Positions 56,463-64,000 of a stretch of DNA of 64,000 nucleotides are shown here, piece after piece. The notes beneath the pieces were generated by a model. The model was not told where the DNA came from, made no database searches, and worked only from the letters and a program-made list of their open reading frames with translations. The translations under genes were made by a program, and so were the position numbers. Within the stretch, counting starts at the first letter, position 1. Each line of letters starts with the position of its first letter. Source of the DNA: Novosphingobium ovatum (GTDB lineage: Bacteria > Pseudomonadota > Alphaproteobacteria > Sphingomonadales > Sphingomonadaceae); contig NZ_JAAAPO010000004.1 in assembly GCF_009909235.1 (NCBI RefSeq), forward strand, positions 1 to 64,000, given 5' to 3'.

Positions 56463-59400
56463 CTAATGGAAATCGCGCGATTTTGGCAGGATACGGACAT
56501 TGCGCGGGTGACTGCGCAAGGGTGGGCGGATGCGGCTGGAGGGAGCTGCATCCGTCTCGCTCAATTGGCCCAACAGATCGGTGCGATCAATGATGCGGCG
56601 GGCCATGACATGCACCACGCCTTCCTTGCTGCGCTGGATGCTGCCCTCGATCAGCATCAGGCGGGCGGCCATCACGGCGCGGCGCTGAGCCTCCATGTCG
56701 CGCGCCCATAACAGGGCGTTGGCGATGCCGGTCTCGTCCTCGATGGTGATGAACACGGCGTTGCCTTTGCCCGGCCGCTGACGGGTCAGCACCACGCCTG
56801 CCACGCGCACCGGGCGGCCATCGGGCATGGCCTGGGCCTGCGCGCAACTGACGATGCCCTGATCGTTCAGGCGTTCGCGCAGGAATTGCAACGGATGCCC
56901 CTTTAGCGAGAGGCGCAAAGTCTGGTAATCGGCCACCACCTCTTCTGCCGGGGGCATGGCGGGCAGGGCGGCGTCAGGCTCTGCGCCCAATTCGGGGGCG
57001 TCACTGGCGGCAAACAGCGGCAATTGGCGCGGCGGCAGGCGGCGCACTTCCCACAAGGCATCGCGGCGGCCATGGCCCAGCGAGCCAAACGCATCGGCAT
57101 CTGCCAGTTTGCGCAAGGCTTGCGGTGGCAGGTTGGCGCGGGCGGCCAATGCTTCGGCATGGGCAAAGGGGCCGTGGGCCGCGCGGGCGGCGGTGATCGC
57201 GGCCGCCCATTCCGCACGAAACCCATCCAGCCGGGAAAAACCCAGCCGCAGCGCCAATGCGCCCGCCCCGTCGCGCTCCAGCGAGCAGTCCCACGCGCTG
57301 GCGTTGACATCGACGGGGCGCACTTCGACCCCGTGTTCCTGTAGGTCGCGCACCAATTGCGCTGGCGCGTAAAACCCCATCGGCTGGCTGTTCAGCAGCG
57401 CGGCGGTGAACACCGCCGGGTGGCGGCATTTCAGCCATGACGAGACATAGGACAACCATGCAAAAGCCTGCGCGTGGCTCTCGGGAAAGCCGTAATCGCC
57501 AAAGCCCTTGATCTGTTCAAAACAGCGTTCGGCAAAATCATGCGCATAGCCGCGCTCGACCATGCCGGAGAGGAAACGGTTGCGGTGGTTCTCCTCGATC
57601 TGGCCATTGCGGCGGAACGCGGCCATGTCGCGCCGCAGGCGGTCGGCCTCGGCATCGCTATAGCCGGCCGCGACGATGGCCAGTTTCATCGCCTGTTCCT
57701 GAAACAGTGGCACGCCCAAGGTGCGCCCCAGCAGATCGCGCAACGCCGGGCTGGGATAGGCCACCGCTTCCTCACCATTGCGGCGGCGCAAATAGGGGTG
57801 AACCATGCCGCCCTGAATCGGCCCCGGCCGCACAATCGCCACCTGAATCACCAGATCATACAGGCACATCGGCTTCATCCGGGGCAACATGGCGATCTGC
57901 GCCCGGCTTTCCACCTGAAACGTGCCGATGGAATCGCCTGTTGCCAGCATCCGGTACACTGCCGGATCCTCTCGCGGGACGGTGGCCAGCGTCATGTCGG
58001 CCAGCCCCGCGCCGCGCATCAGATCGAAACTGCGGCGGATACAGGTCAGCATCCCCAGTGCCAGCACATCCACCTTCATCAGGCCCAAGGCCTCGATGTC
58101 GTCCTTGTCCCATTCGATAAAGGTGCGGTCCGGCATGGCGGCGTTATGGATCGGCACCATTTCGTCCAGCCGGCCCTGCGTCAGGACAAAGCCGCCGACG
58201 TGTTGCGACAAATGCCGGGGATGACCCAGAAGTTGATCGGTCAGCGCCTTGACCTGCGCGATCACCGGATTGGCCAGCGAAAAGCCCGCCTGTTCCACCC
58301 GCGCATCGGGCAGATCATGCCCCCAACTGCCCCAGATGGTGGAGGACAGGCGGTTGGTCACATCCTCGCTCAACCCCATCGCCTTGCCCACTTCGCGCAG
58401 GGTGCTGCGCGGGCGATAGTGGATCACGGTGGCGGCAATCCCCGCCCGGTCGCGGCCATAGCGGGCATAGATGTACTGCATCACCTCCTCGCGGCGCTCA
58501 TGCTCGAAATCCACGTCGATGTCGGGTGGTTCGTCACGCGCCTCGGACAGGAAGCGGCTGAACAACAGCTTGTTCTGCACCGGGTCGATCGGGGTGATGC
58601 CCAGGAAATAGCATACCAGCGAATTGGCCGCGCTGCCCCGCCCCTGACACAGGATTGGCGGGTCCAGTTGGCGGGCGTAGCGGACGATGTCGTATACCGT
58701 CAGAAAGTAATAGGCGTAATTCATCCGCCGGATCAGGCCGAATTCCTGATCCAATACCGCTTGATAGTCCAGCGGCAGGCCCATGGGGAAACGCGCCCGT
58801 CCGCCCTCGGCCACCAGATGCTCCAGCCAGTCCTGCGGCTGCCAGCCATCAGGCACCGCCTCATGCGGGTATTCGTACCGCAATTCGTCCAGCGTAAAGC
58901 TGATGCGCCCCAGCAGGTCGCCGGTGGCCGCCACCGCCTGTGGGCAGGCGCGGAACAGGCGGGCCATTTCGGCGGGGGCTTTCAGATGCCGCTCGGCATT
59001 GGCGGCCAAAGCGCGCCCGGCGGCATGGATGGTGGTGCCGGTGCGGATACAGGTCAGGATATCGTGCAAGGGCCGCGCGTCCGGCGCGGCATACAGCGCG
59101 TCATTGCTGGCGACCAGTGGCACGCCGGTGGCATTGGACAAAGCCTGCGCTTGTGCCAGACGGCGCGCATCGGTTCCGCTGCGGTGCATGGTGGCGGCCA
59201 TCCACACCCGGTCAGGGCAGGCCTCGCGCAGGGCATCCAGCACCGCGCGGTCCCGCCCCGTGGCGATCAGCAACAGATCCTGCGCATGCGCCAACAGATC
59301 GGCCAGATACAGCGTGCAGTCGCCTTTGGTGGCGCGGCGATTGCCCAAAGTCAGCAGCCGCGTCAGCCGCCCCCAGCCATATCGCGTCGCGGGATAGGCG

Positions 59401-59654
59401 ATGATGTCGTCACTGCCATCGGCAAATACCAGCCGCGCGCCCACCACCAGCCGCAATCCGCTGGCCTCGCGCCCGATGGCCTTCCACGCGGCATGGGCGC
59501 GCACCACGCCCGCCACGCTGTTGCGATCGGCCAGCCCCAGCCCCGCCATCCCCAGATGATGCGCCCGCGCGACCAGTTCGGCCGGGTGCGATGCCCCGCG
59601 CAGGAAACTGTAATTGCTGGCCGCGATCAGCTCGGCAAAGGGCGGCGTGGTCAT
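56463..59654 (-). CDS. dnaE2: Error-prone DNA polymerase DnaE2 (ImuC)
   Basis: A 1063-residue C-family polymerase. It has an N-terminal PHP domain (AELIAASNYSFLRGASHPAELVARAHHLG), the palm with the catalytic Asp pair in EPPDIDVDFEHERREEVMQYIY, the helix-hairpin-helix region and a C-terminal OB domain (VRVAGVVLTRQRPGKGNAVFITIEDETG). It is shorter than replicative DnaE1, as usual. With ImuA and ImuB it carries out SOS translesion synthesis and induced mutagenesis. Its start overlaps the imuB stop by ATGA. Confidence 0.97.
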   Translation of the reverse strand: MTTPPFAELIAASNYSFLRGASHPAELVARAHHLGMAGLGLADRNSVAGVVRAHAAWKAIGREASGLRLVVGARLVFADGSDDIIAYPATRYGWGRLTRLLTLGNRRATKGDCTLYLADLLAHAQDLLLIATGRDRAVLDALREACPDRVWMAATMHRSGTDARRLAQAQALSNATGVPLVASNDALYAAPDARPLHDILTCIRTGTTIHAAGRALAANAERHLKAPAEMARLFRACPQAVAATGDLLGRISFTLDELRYEYPHEAVPDGWQPQDWLEHLVAEGGRARFPMGLPLDYQAVLDQEFGLIRRMNYAYYFLTVYDIVRYARQLDPPILCQGRGSAANSLVCYFLGITPIDPVQNKLLFSRFLSEARDEPPDIDVDFEHERREEVMQYIYARYGRDRAGIAATVIHYRPRSTLREVGKAMGLSEDVTNRLSSTIWGSWGHDLPDARVEQAGFSLANPVIAQVKALTDQLLGHPRHLSQHVGGFVLTQGRLDEMVPIHNAAMPDRTFIEWDKDDIEALGLMKVDVLALGMLTCIRRSFDLMRGAGLADMTLATVPREDPAVYRMLATGDSIGTFQVESRAQIAMLPRMKPMCLYDLVIQVAIVRPGPIQGGMVHPYLRRRNGEEAVAYPSPALRDLLGRTLGVPLFQEQAMKLAIVAAGYSDAEADRLRRDMAAFRRNGQIEENHRNRFLSGMVERGYAHDFAERCFEQIKGFGDYGFPESHAQAFAWLSYVSSWLKCRHPAVFTAALLNSQPMGFYAPAQLVRDLQEHGVEVRPVDVNASAWDCSLERDGAGALALRLGFSRLDGFRAEWAAAITAARAAHGPFAHAEALAARANLPPQALRKLADADAFGSLGHGRRDALWEVRRLPPRQLPLFAASDAPELGAEPDAALPAMPPAEEVVADYQTLRLSLKGHPLQFLRERLNDQGIVSCAQAQAMPDGRPVRVAGVVLTRQRPGKGNAVFITIEDETGIANALLWARDMEAQRRAVMAARLMLIEGSIQRSKEGVVHVMARRIIDRTDLLGQLSETDAAPSSRIRPPLRSHPRNVRILPKSRDFH

Positions 59655-61204
59655 GCGAATTGCCCGTGGATGTACCAGCGCGGGTCGGGCTTTTCCTCAT
59701 ACAGCCCGTGGCGAAAGATCCAGTAACGGCGGCCCGCCTTGTCCTCGATCCGGTAATAGTCGCGCGTCAGGCCCGGTGCGTCGCCATGCAGCCACCATGG
59801 CGCGGCGATGCGCTCGGGGCCTTCGAACAGGCGCACCTCGTGCAATTGGCGGCGCCAACGGAAACGTTGCGGGGGGCCATCTGGCACCTCGGCGATCACC
59901 TCTACCGGCTGGGGCGGATCGAACAGGAACAGCGGGCGCAGCGGCGGTTCGGCGGCGGGTGGCGCGGGCCAAGGGGCGGGGGTGTTGCCCTGTGCCGGAA
60001 TGGCGCGCTGGGCCTGTTCGGGCAGGTGGCTGTCATAGGGCACCAGGCGGCGCAGAGCGTCCGGCCCCAGCCGCGTGCTGAGCCGGTCGATCAGTTCGGC
60101 CAGCGCGTCGGAGGCCTGCCCCGCCCCATCCAGATCGGGCTGGACCGCGCGCAAGGGTTCGGTGTGCGGCACGCTCAGCCGGATCTGGTCATAGCCAAAG
60201 CCGGGGTCCAGCGGATCAGCCAGCGCAGCGATGCGTTCATCGAACAGGCGCAGCACCAGCGCGGGATCGCGGGTGGGCTGGCCGGTTTCGATCATCAGGC
60301 GGTGGCGGGCGCCATCGCTGCGATACAGCGTCAGGACAAAGGCGCGCCCGCCCAGATCACGCGCCATCAGCACCGCGGCGGCCTGATGCAACAGCGCGGC
60401 AAAGCTGGCCGCGATGGTGCTCTGCAGGCCTATGGGCTCGGCAAAACGCCGGGTAAAGCGCAAGGGCGCAACGGGGGCCAACGCGGCGATGGGGGCCTGC
60501 GCCTCACCACTCAACCGGCGCAGGGCAGTAACGGCATCGGCGCCAAAGCGGGCGGCGATGCTGGCCATGGGGCGCGTCAGCAAGGCGCCGATATCGGTCA
60601 GCCCCGCCCGTTGCAGCGCCAGCGTGGCCTCTGAGTCCAGTCCCAGCGCGGTGACGGGCAGGCGGGCGATGGCGGCGCGCTCATCGGGGGCGGGCGTGGT
60701 GGCGTGCCGGGCCAGCGCCTGCGCCGCCTCTGGCGTGGTGGCCAGCGCGTGGCGCAGCGTCAGCCCCAGCGCGGCAAAGGCGTCCTCGACCTGCGCGCTC
60801 AGCGCGGCCTCGCCTCCAAACAGGTGATCGGTCCCGGTGATGTCCAGCGTGATGACATCGGGCGGCAGCGGCGTCACCAGTGGCGACCATTCCAGACAGC
60901 GCTGTGCCAGTTGCGCCAGCCCATGCGCGTCACCGGCCGGATCGGCGTCGGCCACGTACAGGTCGGGCAACAATGCCCGCGCATCGGCCAGCGCCATCCC
61001 CGGTGCGATGCCCATCGCCAGCGCGGCCGCATTCACCGCGCTTAGCCGCAAGGCGCCGCGCATCCGTTCCACCAGCGCCATGGGCGCGTCAGGCGGCGTG
61101 GCGTTGGGGGAACAGGGGGACAGGTGGCTGTGCAGCCGGTCGGTCGGCAGGAACGGAAACCACAGCGCCAGATAGCGGCGCCTCCCGGAACATGCGTTGG
61201 TCAC
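59651..61204 (-). CDS. imuB: Y-family polymerase-like protein ImuB
   Basis: A 517-residue catalytically inactive Y-family homologue that links DnaE2 to the beta clamp. The core starts RRYLALWFPFLPTDRLH, and contains LDITGTDHLFGGEAAL and ALATTPEAAQALARHA, in which typical acidic catalytic residues of active polymerases are reduced. The C-terminal region ends in the conserved DYYRIEDKAGRRYWIFRHGLY. The start is GTG at 61204 with GGAGTGG upstream. It overlaps imuA by 116 bases, an unusually long overlap that is nonetheless supported because conserved imuB sequence begins right there. Confidence 0.95.
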   Translation of the reverse strand: MTNACSGRRRYLALWFPFLPTDRLHSHLSPCSPNATPPDAPMALVERMRGALRLSAVNAAALAMGIAPGMALADARALLPDLYVADADPAGDAHGLAQLAQRCLEWSPLVTPLPPDVITLDITGTDHLFGGEAALSAQVEDAFAALGLTLRHALATTPEAAQALARHATTPAPDERAAIARLPVTALGLDSEATLALQRAGLTDIGALLTRPMASIAARFGADAVTALRRLSGEAQAPIAALAPVAPLRFTRRFAEPIGLQSTIAASFAALLHQAAAVLMARDLGGRAFVLTLYRSDGARHRLMIETGQPTRDPALVLRLFDERIAALADPLDPGFGYDQIRLSVPHTEPLRAVQPDLDGAGQASDALAELIDRLSTRLGPDALRRLVPYDSHLPEQAQRAIPAQGNTPAPWPAPPAAEPPLRPLFLFDPPQPVEVIAEVPDGPPQRFRWRRQLHEVRLFEGPERIAAPWWLHGDAPGLTRDYYRIEDKAGRRYWIFRHGLYEEKPDPRWYIHGQFA

Positions 61205-61844
61205 GATCCCACTCCACCCGCCAGCTTTGTCCGCAAGGGCCAGACCGCTGGCGCAGCAAGGTTACGTCAAAGGTTGGCGCGCCCGGCGCCCGCGCCTCCA
61301 GCCCGGCCGAGGTGGCGGCGGCCACCTGCCAGCGGGTGCGCGCGGCGCTGGGCACGGGGGAAGCATCGCTGCGCAACAGCAACAGCGGCACGCCCGAACG
61401 CTCCGCCGCCAGCACCAGACGGCGGCTGGCGGTCAGGTCCAGCGCCTTCATCGCGCCCCAGCTTTCCACCACCACCGCGCTCAGTGCCGCACAGCGCAGA
61501 CCATCGACCGCCGCGCGCAACAGCGCCAAGTCATCGCCCACCACGCCCACCAGCGCCGGGCCGGGCATGCCGCCCATCTCGGCCCAGCCTGGGGCCTGCA
61601 ACACGCCCGCGCCGCGTACCGCCCGCCGTGTGCGCAACCACAACAGCCCGCCCGCAGGCGCGCAAAACCCCGTCGCCACACCCAGGGCAAAGCCGGTGGC
61701 CGCCGCCACATCAGCAGCATCAGCGGCATACACCTCATGCACGCAGCCGCGCGCCATACCGCCATGTAGCGCCGCATCCAAAGGCGCAACGCCGCTGGCC
61801 CAAGGGGCGGGAGAATCGGGGGTGGGGGATGGGGCGATTCGCAT
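61089..61844 (-). CDS. imuA: ImuA, RecA/SulA-like SOS mutagenesis protein
   Basis: A 251-residue RecA-fold protein required for DnaE2-dependent mutagenesis. Visible parts are PLDAALHGGMARGCVHEVYA, a RecA-like start, GFCAPAGGLLWLRTRRAV in the region of Walker A (no classical GxxxxGKT), VVESWGAMKALDLTASRRL-like strand-helix and TRWQVAAATSAG. The start codon at 61844 lies only 2 bases from the SOS box, so its transcript may lack a leader. It is upstream of imuB and dnaE2 in the standard mutasome order. Confidence 0.92.
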   Translation of the reverse strand: MRIAPSPTPDSPAPWASGVAPLDAALHGGMARGCVHEVYAADAADVAAATGFALGVATGFCAPAGGLLWLRTRRAVRGAGVLQAPGWAEMGGMPGPALVGVVGDDLALLRAAVDGLRCAALSAVVVESWGAMKALDLTASRRLVLAAERSGVPLLLLRSDASPVPSAARTRWQVAAATSAGLEARAPGAPTFDVTLLRQRSGPCGQSWRVEWDRDQRMFREAPLSGAVVSVPADRPAAQPPVPLFPQRHAA

Positions 61845-61846
61845 AT

Positions 61847-61880
61847 GTTCATATTATGTTCCAACCCCGGAGCGGATCAA
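61847..61880 (-). promoter_or_regulatory. SOS (LexA) box and promoter of imuA-imuB-dnaE2
   Basis: GTTC-ATATTAT-GTTC (61847-61861) is a perfect alphaproteobacterial LexA box, GTTC-N7-GTTC. On the minus strand a -35-like TTGATC (61880-61875), 16-base spacer and -10-like CATAAT (61858-61853) overlap it. Only 8 bases separate the -10 from the ATG, which predicts a leaderless or nearly leaderless mRNA. LexA binding would cover the -10. Confidence 0.85.
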
Positions 61881-61881
61881 G

Positions 61882-61918
61882 CCCCCCGTTGCGCCCCATC
61901 CACGGCGGCAACAGGGGG
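61882..61918 (-). terminator. Hairpin between the efflux MFS gene and the imuA promoter
   Basis: An 11-bp stem CCCCCTGTTGC / GCAACGGGGGG read on the minus strand, 8 bases after the MFS stop and adjoining the imuA -35. It lacks a T-tract. It probably insulates the SOS operon from read-through. Confidence 0.5.
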
Positions 61919-61926
61919 CGATGCGA

Positions 61927-63456
61927 TCAATGCGCGCCGCTGGTGTCGATTGGCCCCTTGGGCTTGGGCGCCAGCCAGATCACTGCGGCGGCCAGCACAA
62001 ACAGCGCGGCAATCTCGGCAAAGACATGGATGCTGGCCAGCATCACGCTCTGCCCCTGCACCAGCGCGTCCAGCATCCCCACCGCGCCTTCATGGCTGAA
62101 CCCGCCATCCTGCATGGCCTCAATCGTGGCGGTGCCTTGACGGGCCATGGCGCCAGCGATCTCGGTCTGGTTGGCACTGGCGTCATTGGCCCATTGTGTC
62201 TGCACGATCGAGGTCGCAAACGCCCCCGCCAGCGTCCGGGCAAAATTGGACAGGCCGGCTGCGGTGGCTTCCTCGCCCGGGGCGACAGTGGCCATCGCCA
62301 GACCCGTGACCGGCACAAAGAACAGAACCATGCACGGCCCCGTCAACAGCGTGGGAATGGCCATCTGCCAAAAGGTGACGTCAGTCGAAAACCATGTGCG
62401 CCATGCCGTGACGCCCGCCAACCCCAGAATGCCGATGCTGATCAACCGGCGCGGATCGACGGTTTCGGCCATTTTGCCCACGATGGGGGCTGACAGCACG
62501 GCGAACACGCCCATCAGCCCGGTGGCATAGCCCGCCCAAGTCGCCGTATAGCCCAGGTTCTGTTGCAGCCACAAAGGCAGGATCACGATGCTGGCAAAAA
62601 ACGCGGCAAAGCCCAGCGAATAGGTCCCCGCCGCCGCCGCAAAGCCGCGATGGCGGAACACCCGCAGATCGACGATGGGGTGCTTTTCGGTCAGTTCCCA
62701 GATCAGGAACGCGCCAAAGCCCAGCGCGGCCACCACCGCCAGCACGCACATCTCGGTCGAGGCGAACCAGTCATGCTGGCGCCCTTCGTCCAGCAGGATC
62801 TGCAAAGCGCCGACCCAGACGATCAGCAACCCCAGCCCCACCGTGTCGATGCGCGCGCTTTGCGTGGGATCGGGTTGGCCGCGCAACAGCGTCATCAACA
62901 ACAGCCCGCCGCCCAGCGCCGCCGGCACGCCGATGAAAAAGATCCACGACCAGCCCACCGTGTCGCACAATGTCCCGCCCAGCACCGGGCCGATGATCGG
63001 CCCGATCAGCGTGGTCATGGCCCACATCACCGTGCCCAATGTCTGCTTTTCGGGCGGCAACAGGCGCATCAACAGCGTTTGGGCCAATGGCATGATCGGC
63101 CCGCCGCACAGGCCCAGCACGACGCGGAACCCCACCAGCATCCCCAGCGAGGTCGACAGCCCGCACAGCAGCGAGAATACGCCAAAGGCAAAGTAGCAGG
63201 CCAGAAACACCCGTTGCGCGCCAAACCGGTTGGCCAGCCATCCGGTCAGCGGCACGGTGATCGCCTCGGCCACGGCATAGGAGGTGATCACCCACGTCCC
63301 TTGTGATGCCGACACGCCCAGCGACCCGGCAATCGTCGGCACCGAGACATTGGCGATCGTGGTGTCGAGCACCACCAGCAGATTGCCCATCCCGATCAGG
63401 GCTGCGGCCAGCACCAGCCGCGCGCCGCTCAGCGGTGCGGTTTGGCCAGTGCTCAT
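61927..63456 (-). CDS. DHA2-family MFS drug efflux permease (EmrB/QacA type)
   Basis: A 509-residue inner-membrane protein with about fourteen hydrophobic segments. The MFS antiporter motif C-like segment is in GSLGVSASQGTWVITSYAVAEAITVPLTGWLANRFGAQRVFLACYFAFGVFSL, and GGPIMPLAQTLLMRLLPPEKQTLGTVMWAMTTLIGPIIGPVLGGTL is a DHA2 hallmark. DHA2 permeases export lipophilic drugs and detergents with an HlyD-family adaptor and an outer-membrane channel. Its start overlaps the stop of the adaptor gene by ATGA, so the two are one operon. Substrate unknown. Confidence 0.93.
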   Translation of the reverse strand: MSTGQTAPLSGARLVLAAALIGMGNLLVVLDTTIANVSVPTIAGSLGVSASQGTWVITSYAVAEAITVPLTGWLANRFGAQRVFLACYFAFGVFSLLCGLSTSLGMLVGFRVVLGLCGGPIMPLAQTLLMRLLPPEKQTLGTVMWAMTTLIGPIIGPVLGGTLCDTVGWSWIFFIGVPAALGGGLLLMTLLRGQPDPTQSARIDTVGLGLLIVWVGALQILLDEGRQHDWFASTEMCVLAVVAALGFGAFLIWELTEKHPIVDLRVFRHRGFAAAAGTYSLGFAAFFASIVILPLWLQQNLGYTATWAGYATGLMGVFAVLSAPIVGKMAETVDPRRLISIGILGLAGVTAWRTWFSTDVTFWQMAIPTLLTGPCMVLFFVPVTGLAMATVAPGEEATAAGLSNFARTLAGAFATSIVQTQWANDASANQTEIAGAMARQGTATIEAMQDGGFSHEGAVGMLDALVQGQSVMLASIHVFAEIAALFVLAAAVIWLAPKPKGPIDTSGAH

Positions 63457-64000
63457 CGGGCGATATCGATATCAGCCGTCATCGACAGGCCAACGCGCAA
63501 GGGGTGGGCGGCCAGTTCCTTTGGCTCCAGCGCGATGCGCACCGGCAGGCGCTGCACCACCTTGATCCAGTTGCCGGTGGCATTCTGTGCCGGGACCACG
63601 GCAAAGGCCGCCCCCGTCCCGCCCGAAAAGCCCACCACGGTCCCGTGATAGACCACGCCCGAACCATACAGGTCGCTGGTCAGCGTCACCTTTTGCCCGG
63701 CGCGTACCTTGGTCAGTTGCACTTCCTTGAAATTGGCATCGACATAGGCGGTCTGCACGGGAACGACCACCATCAGCGCCTTGCCCGGTTCGGCGCGTTG
63801 GCCCACCTGCGCGGTGCGGCGCGTCACCACGCCATCAAATGGCGCGCGGATCACGGTGCGCTCCAGATTGACGCGGGCCTGTTCCAGCGCGGCGCGGGCG
63901 GCCAGCACTTCGGGGTGAGTGTCAGGCGCGGTGCCATCGATCAACACGCGGTTGGCTTCACGCGTGCCGGCGGCGGCGTCGCGGTTGGCGGCGGCCAGCG
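63453..64000 (-). CDS. HlyD-family efflux adaptor (EmrA type), C-terminal part
   Basis: The C-terminal 181 codons of a membrane fusion protein; the N-terminal part lies beyond the window. The open frame runs to the edge without a start. It shows the end of the coiled-coil hairpin (ALEQARVNLERTVIRAPFDGVVTRRTAQVGQRAEPGKALM), the lipoyl half-motif and the beta-barrel region ending LRVGLSMTADIDIAR. It bridges the DHA2 permease to an outer-membrane channel in the periplasm. Confidence 0.92.
   Translation of the reverse strand, partial: LAAANRDAAAGTREANRVLIDGTAPDTHPEVLAARAALEQARVNLERTVIRAPFDGVVTRRTAQVGQRAEPGKALMVVVPVQTAYVDANFKEVQLTKVRAGQKVTLTSDLYGSGVVYHGTVVGFSGGTGAAFAVVPAQNATGNWIKVVQRLPVRIALEPKELAAHPLRVGLSMTADIDIAR

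Overview
The window is a high-GC chromosomal segment from an alphaproteobacterium. I infer a member of the Sphingomonadales, most likely Novosphingobium or a close relative. The grounds are two large TonB-dependent receptors, a BamF-type (DUF3035) lipoprotein behind ileS-lspA, a non-phosphorylative L-arabinose pathway, a petABC operon, GTTC-N7-GTTC SOS control of an imuA-imuB-dnaE2 cassette, and dense gene packing with ATGA overlaps. No phage, insertion sequence or CRISPR array is visible.

Positions 1-11,841 are mostly housekeeping. etfB (cut by the window edge) and sucC are on the minus strand. A CysQ-like phosphatase and a CorC/HlyC-type CBS protein are on the plus strand. A long minus-strand run follows: gpmA, purE, purK, folA, ribF, ileS, lspA and a BamF-like lipoprotein, preceded by a small hypothetical gene and a tRNA-Thr(GGT). 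An orphan TonB-dependent receptor occupies 12,393-14,843.

Positions 14,949-23,229 hold a minus-strand cluster: a membrane glycosyltransferase, a DUF2126/transglutaminase giant protein, a fused circularly permuted ATP-grasp plus alpha-E protein, and a stand-alone transglutaminase. The family set is predicted to make or cut amide bonds, but its product is unknown. This is my lead candidate for an undescribed system. Next come cytochrome b561, a 230-bp element with 38-39-bp inverted terminal repeats, a UDP-glucuronate-type epimerase, three adjacent Tad-type pseudopilin genes without Tad machinery, threonine aldolase, an EamA transporter, an SDR epimerase, pepN, pgeF, petABC, apt and tRNA-Gly(TCC).

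Positions 38,502-53,801 form a complete-looking arabinose polysaccharide utilisation locus: secreted GH51 arabinofuranosidase, TonB receptor, secreted GH42 glycosidase, a FadR-type GntR regulator, an arabinonate-dehydratase-like IlvD protein, a periplasmic aldose 1-epimerase, a FucP/GluP-type MFS permease, an alpha-ketoglutaric semialdehyde dehydrogenase, an AraD1/FAH-family protein and an L-arabinose 1-dehydrogenase. The glycosidases would release L-arabinose outside the cytoplasm and the enzymes would convert it to 2-oxoglutarate. A recurring TAGTCC-type 11-mer lies in front of four of its transcription units and is a candidate operator for the GntR protein.

The right end carries a soluble chemoreceptor, an aldo/keto reductase, the SOS mutasome imuA-imuB-dnaE2 with a LexA box abutting the imuA start codon, and an EmrB/EmrA-type drug efflux pair whose adaptor runs off the window.
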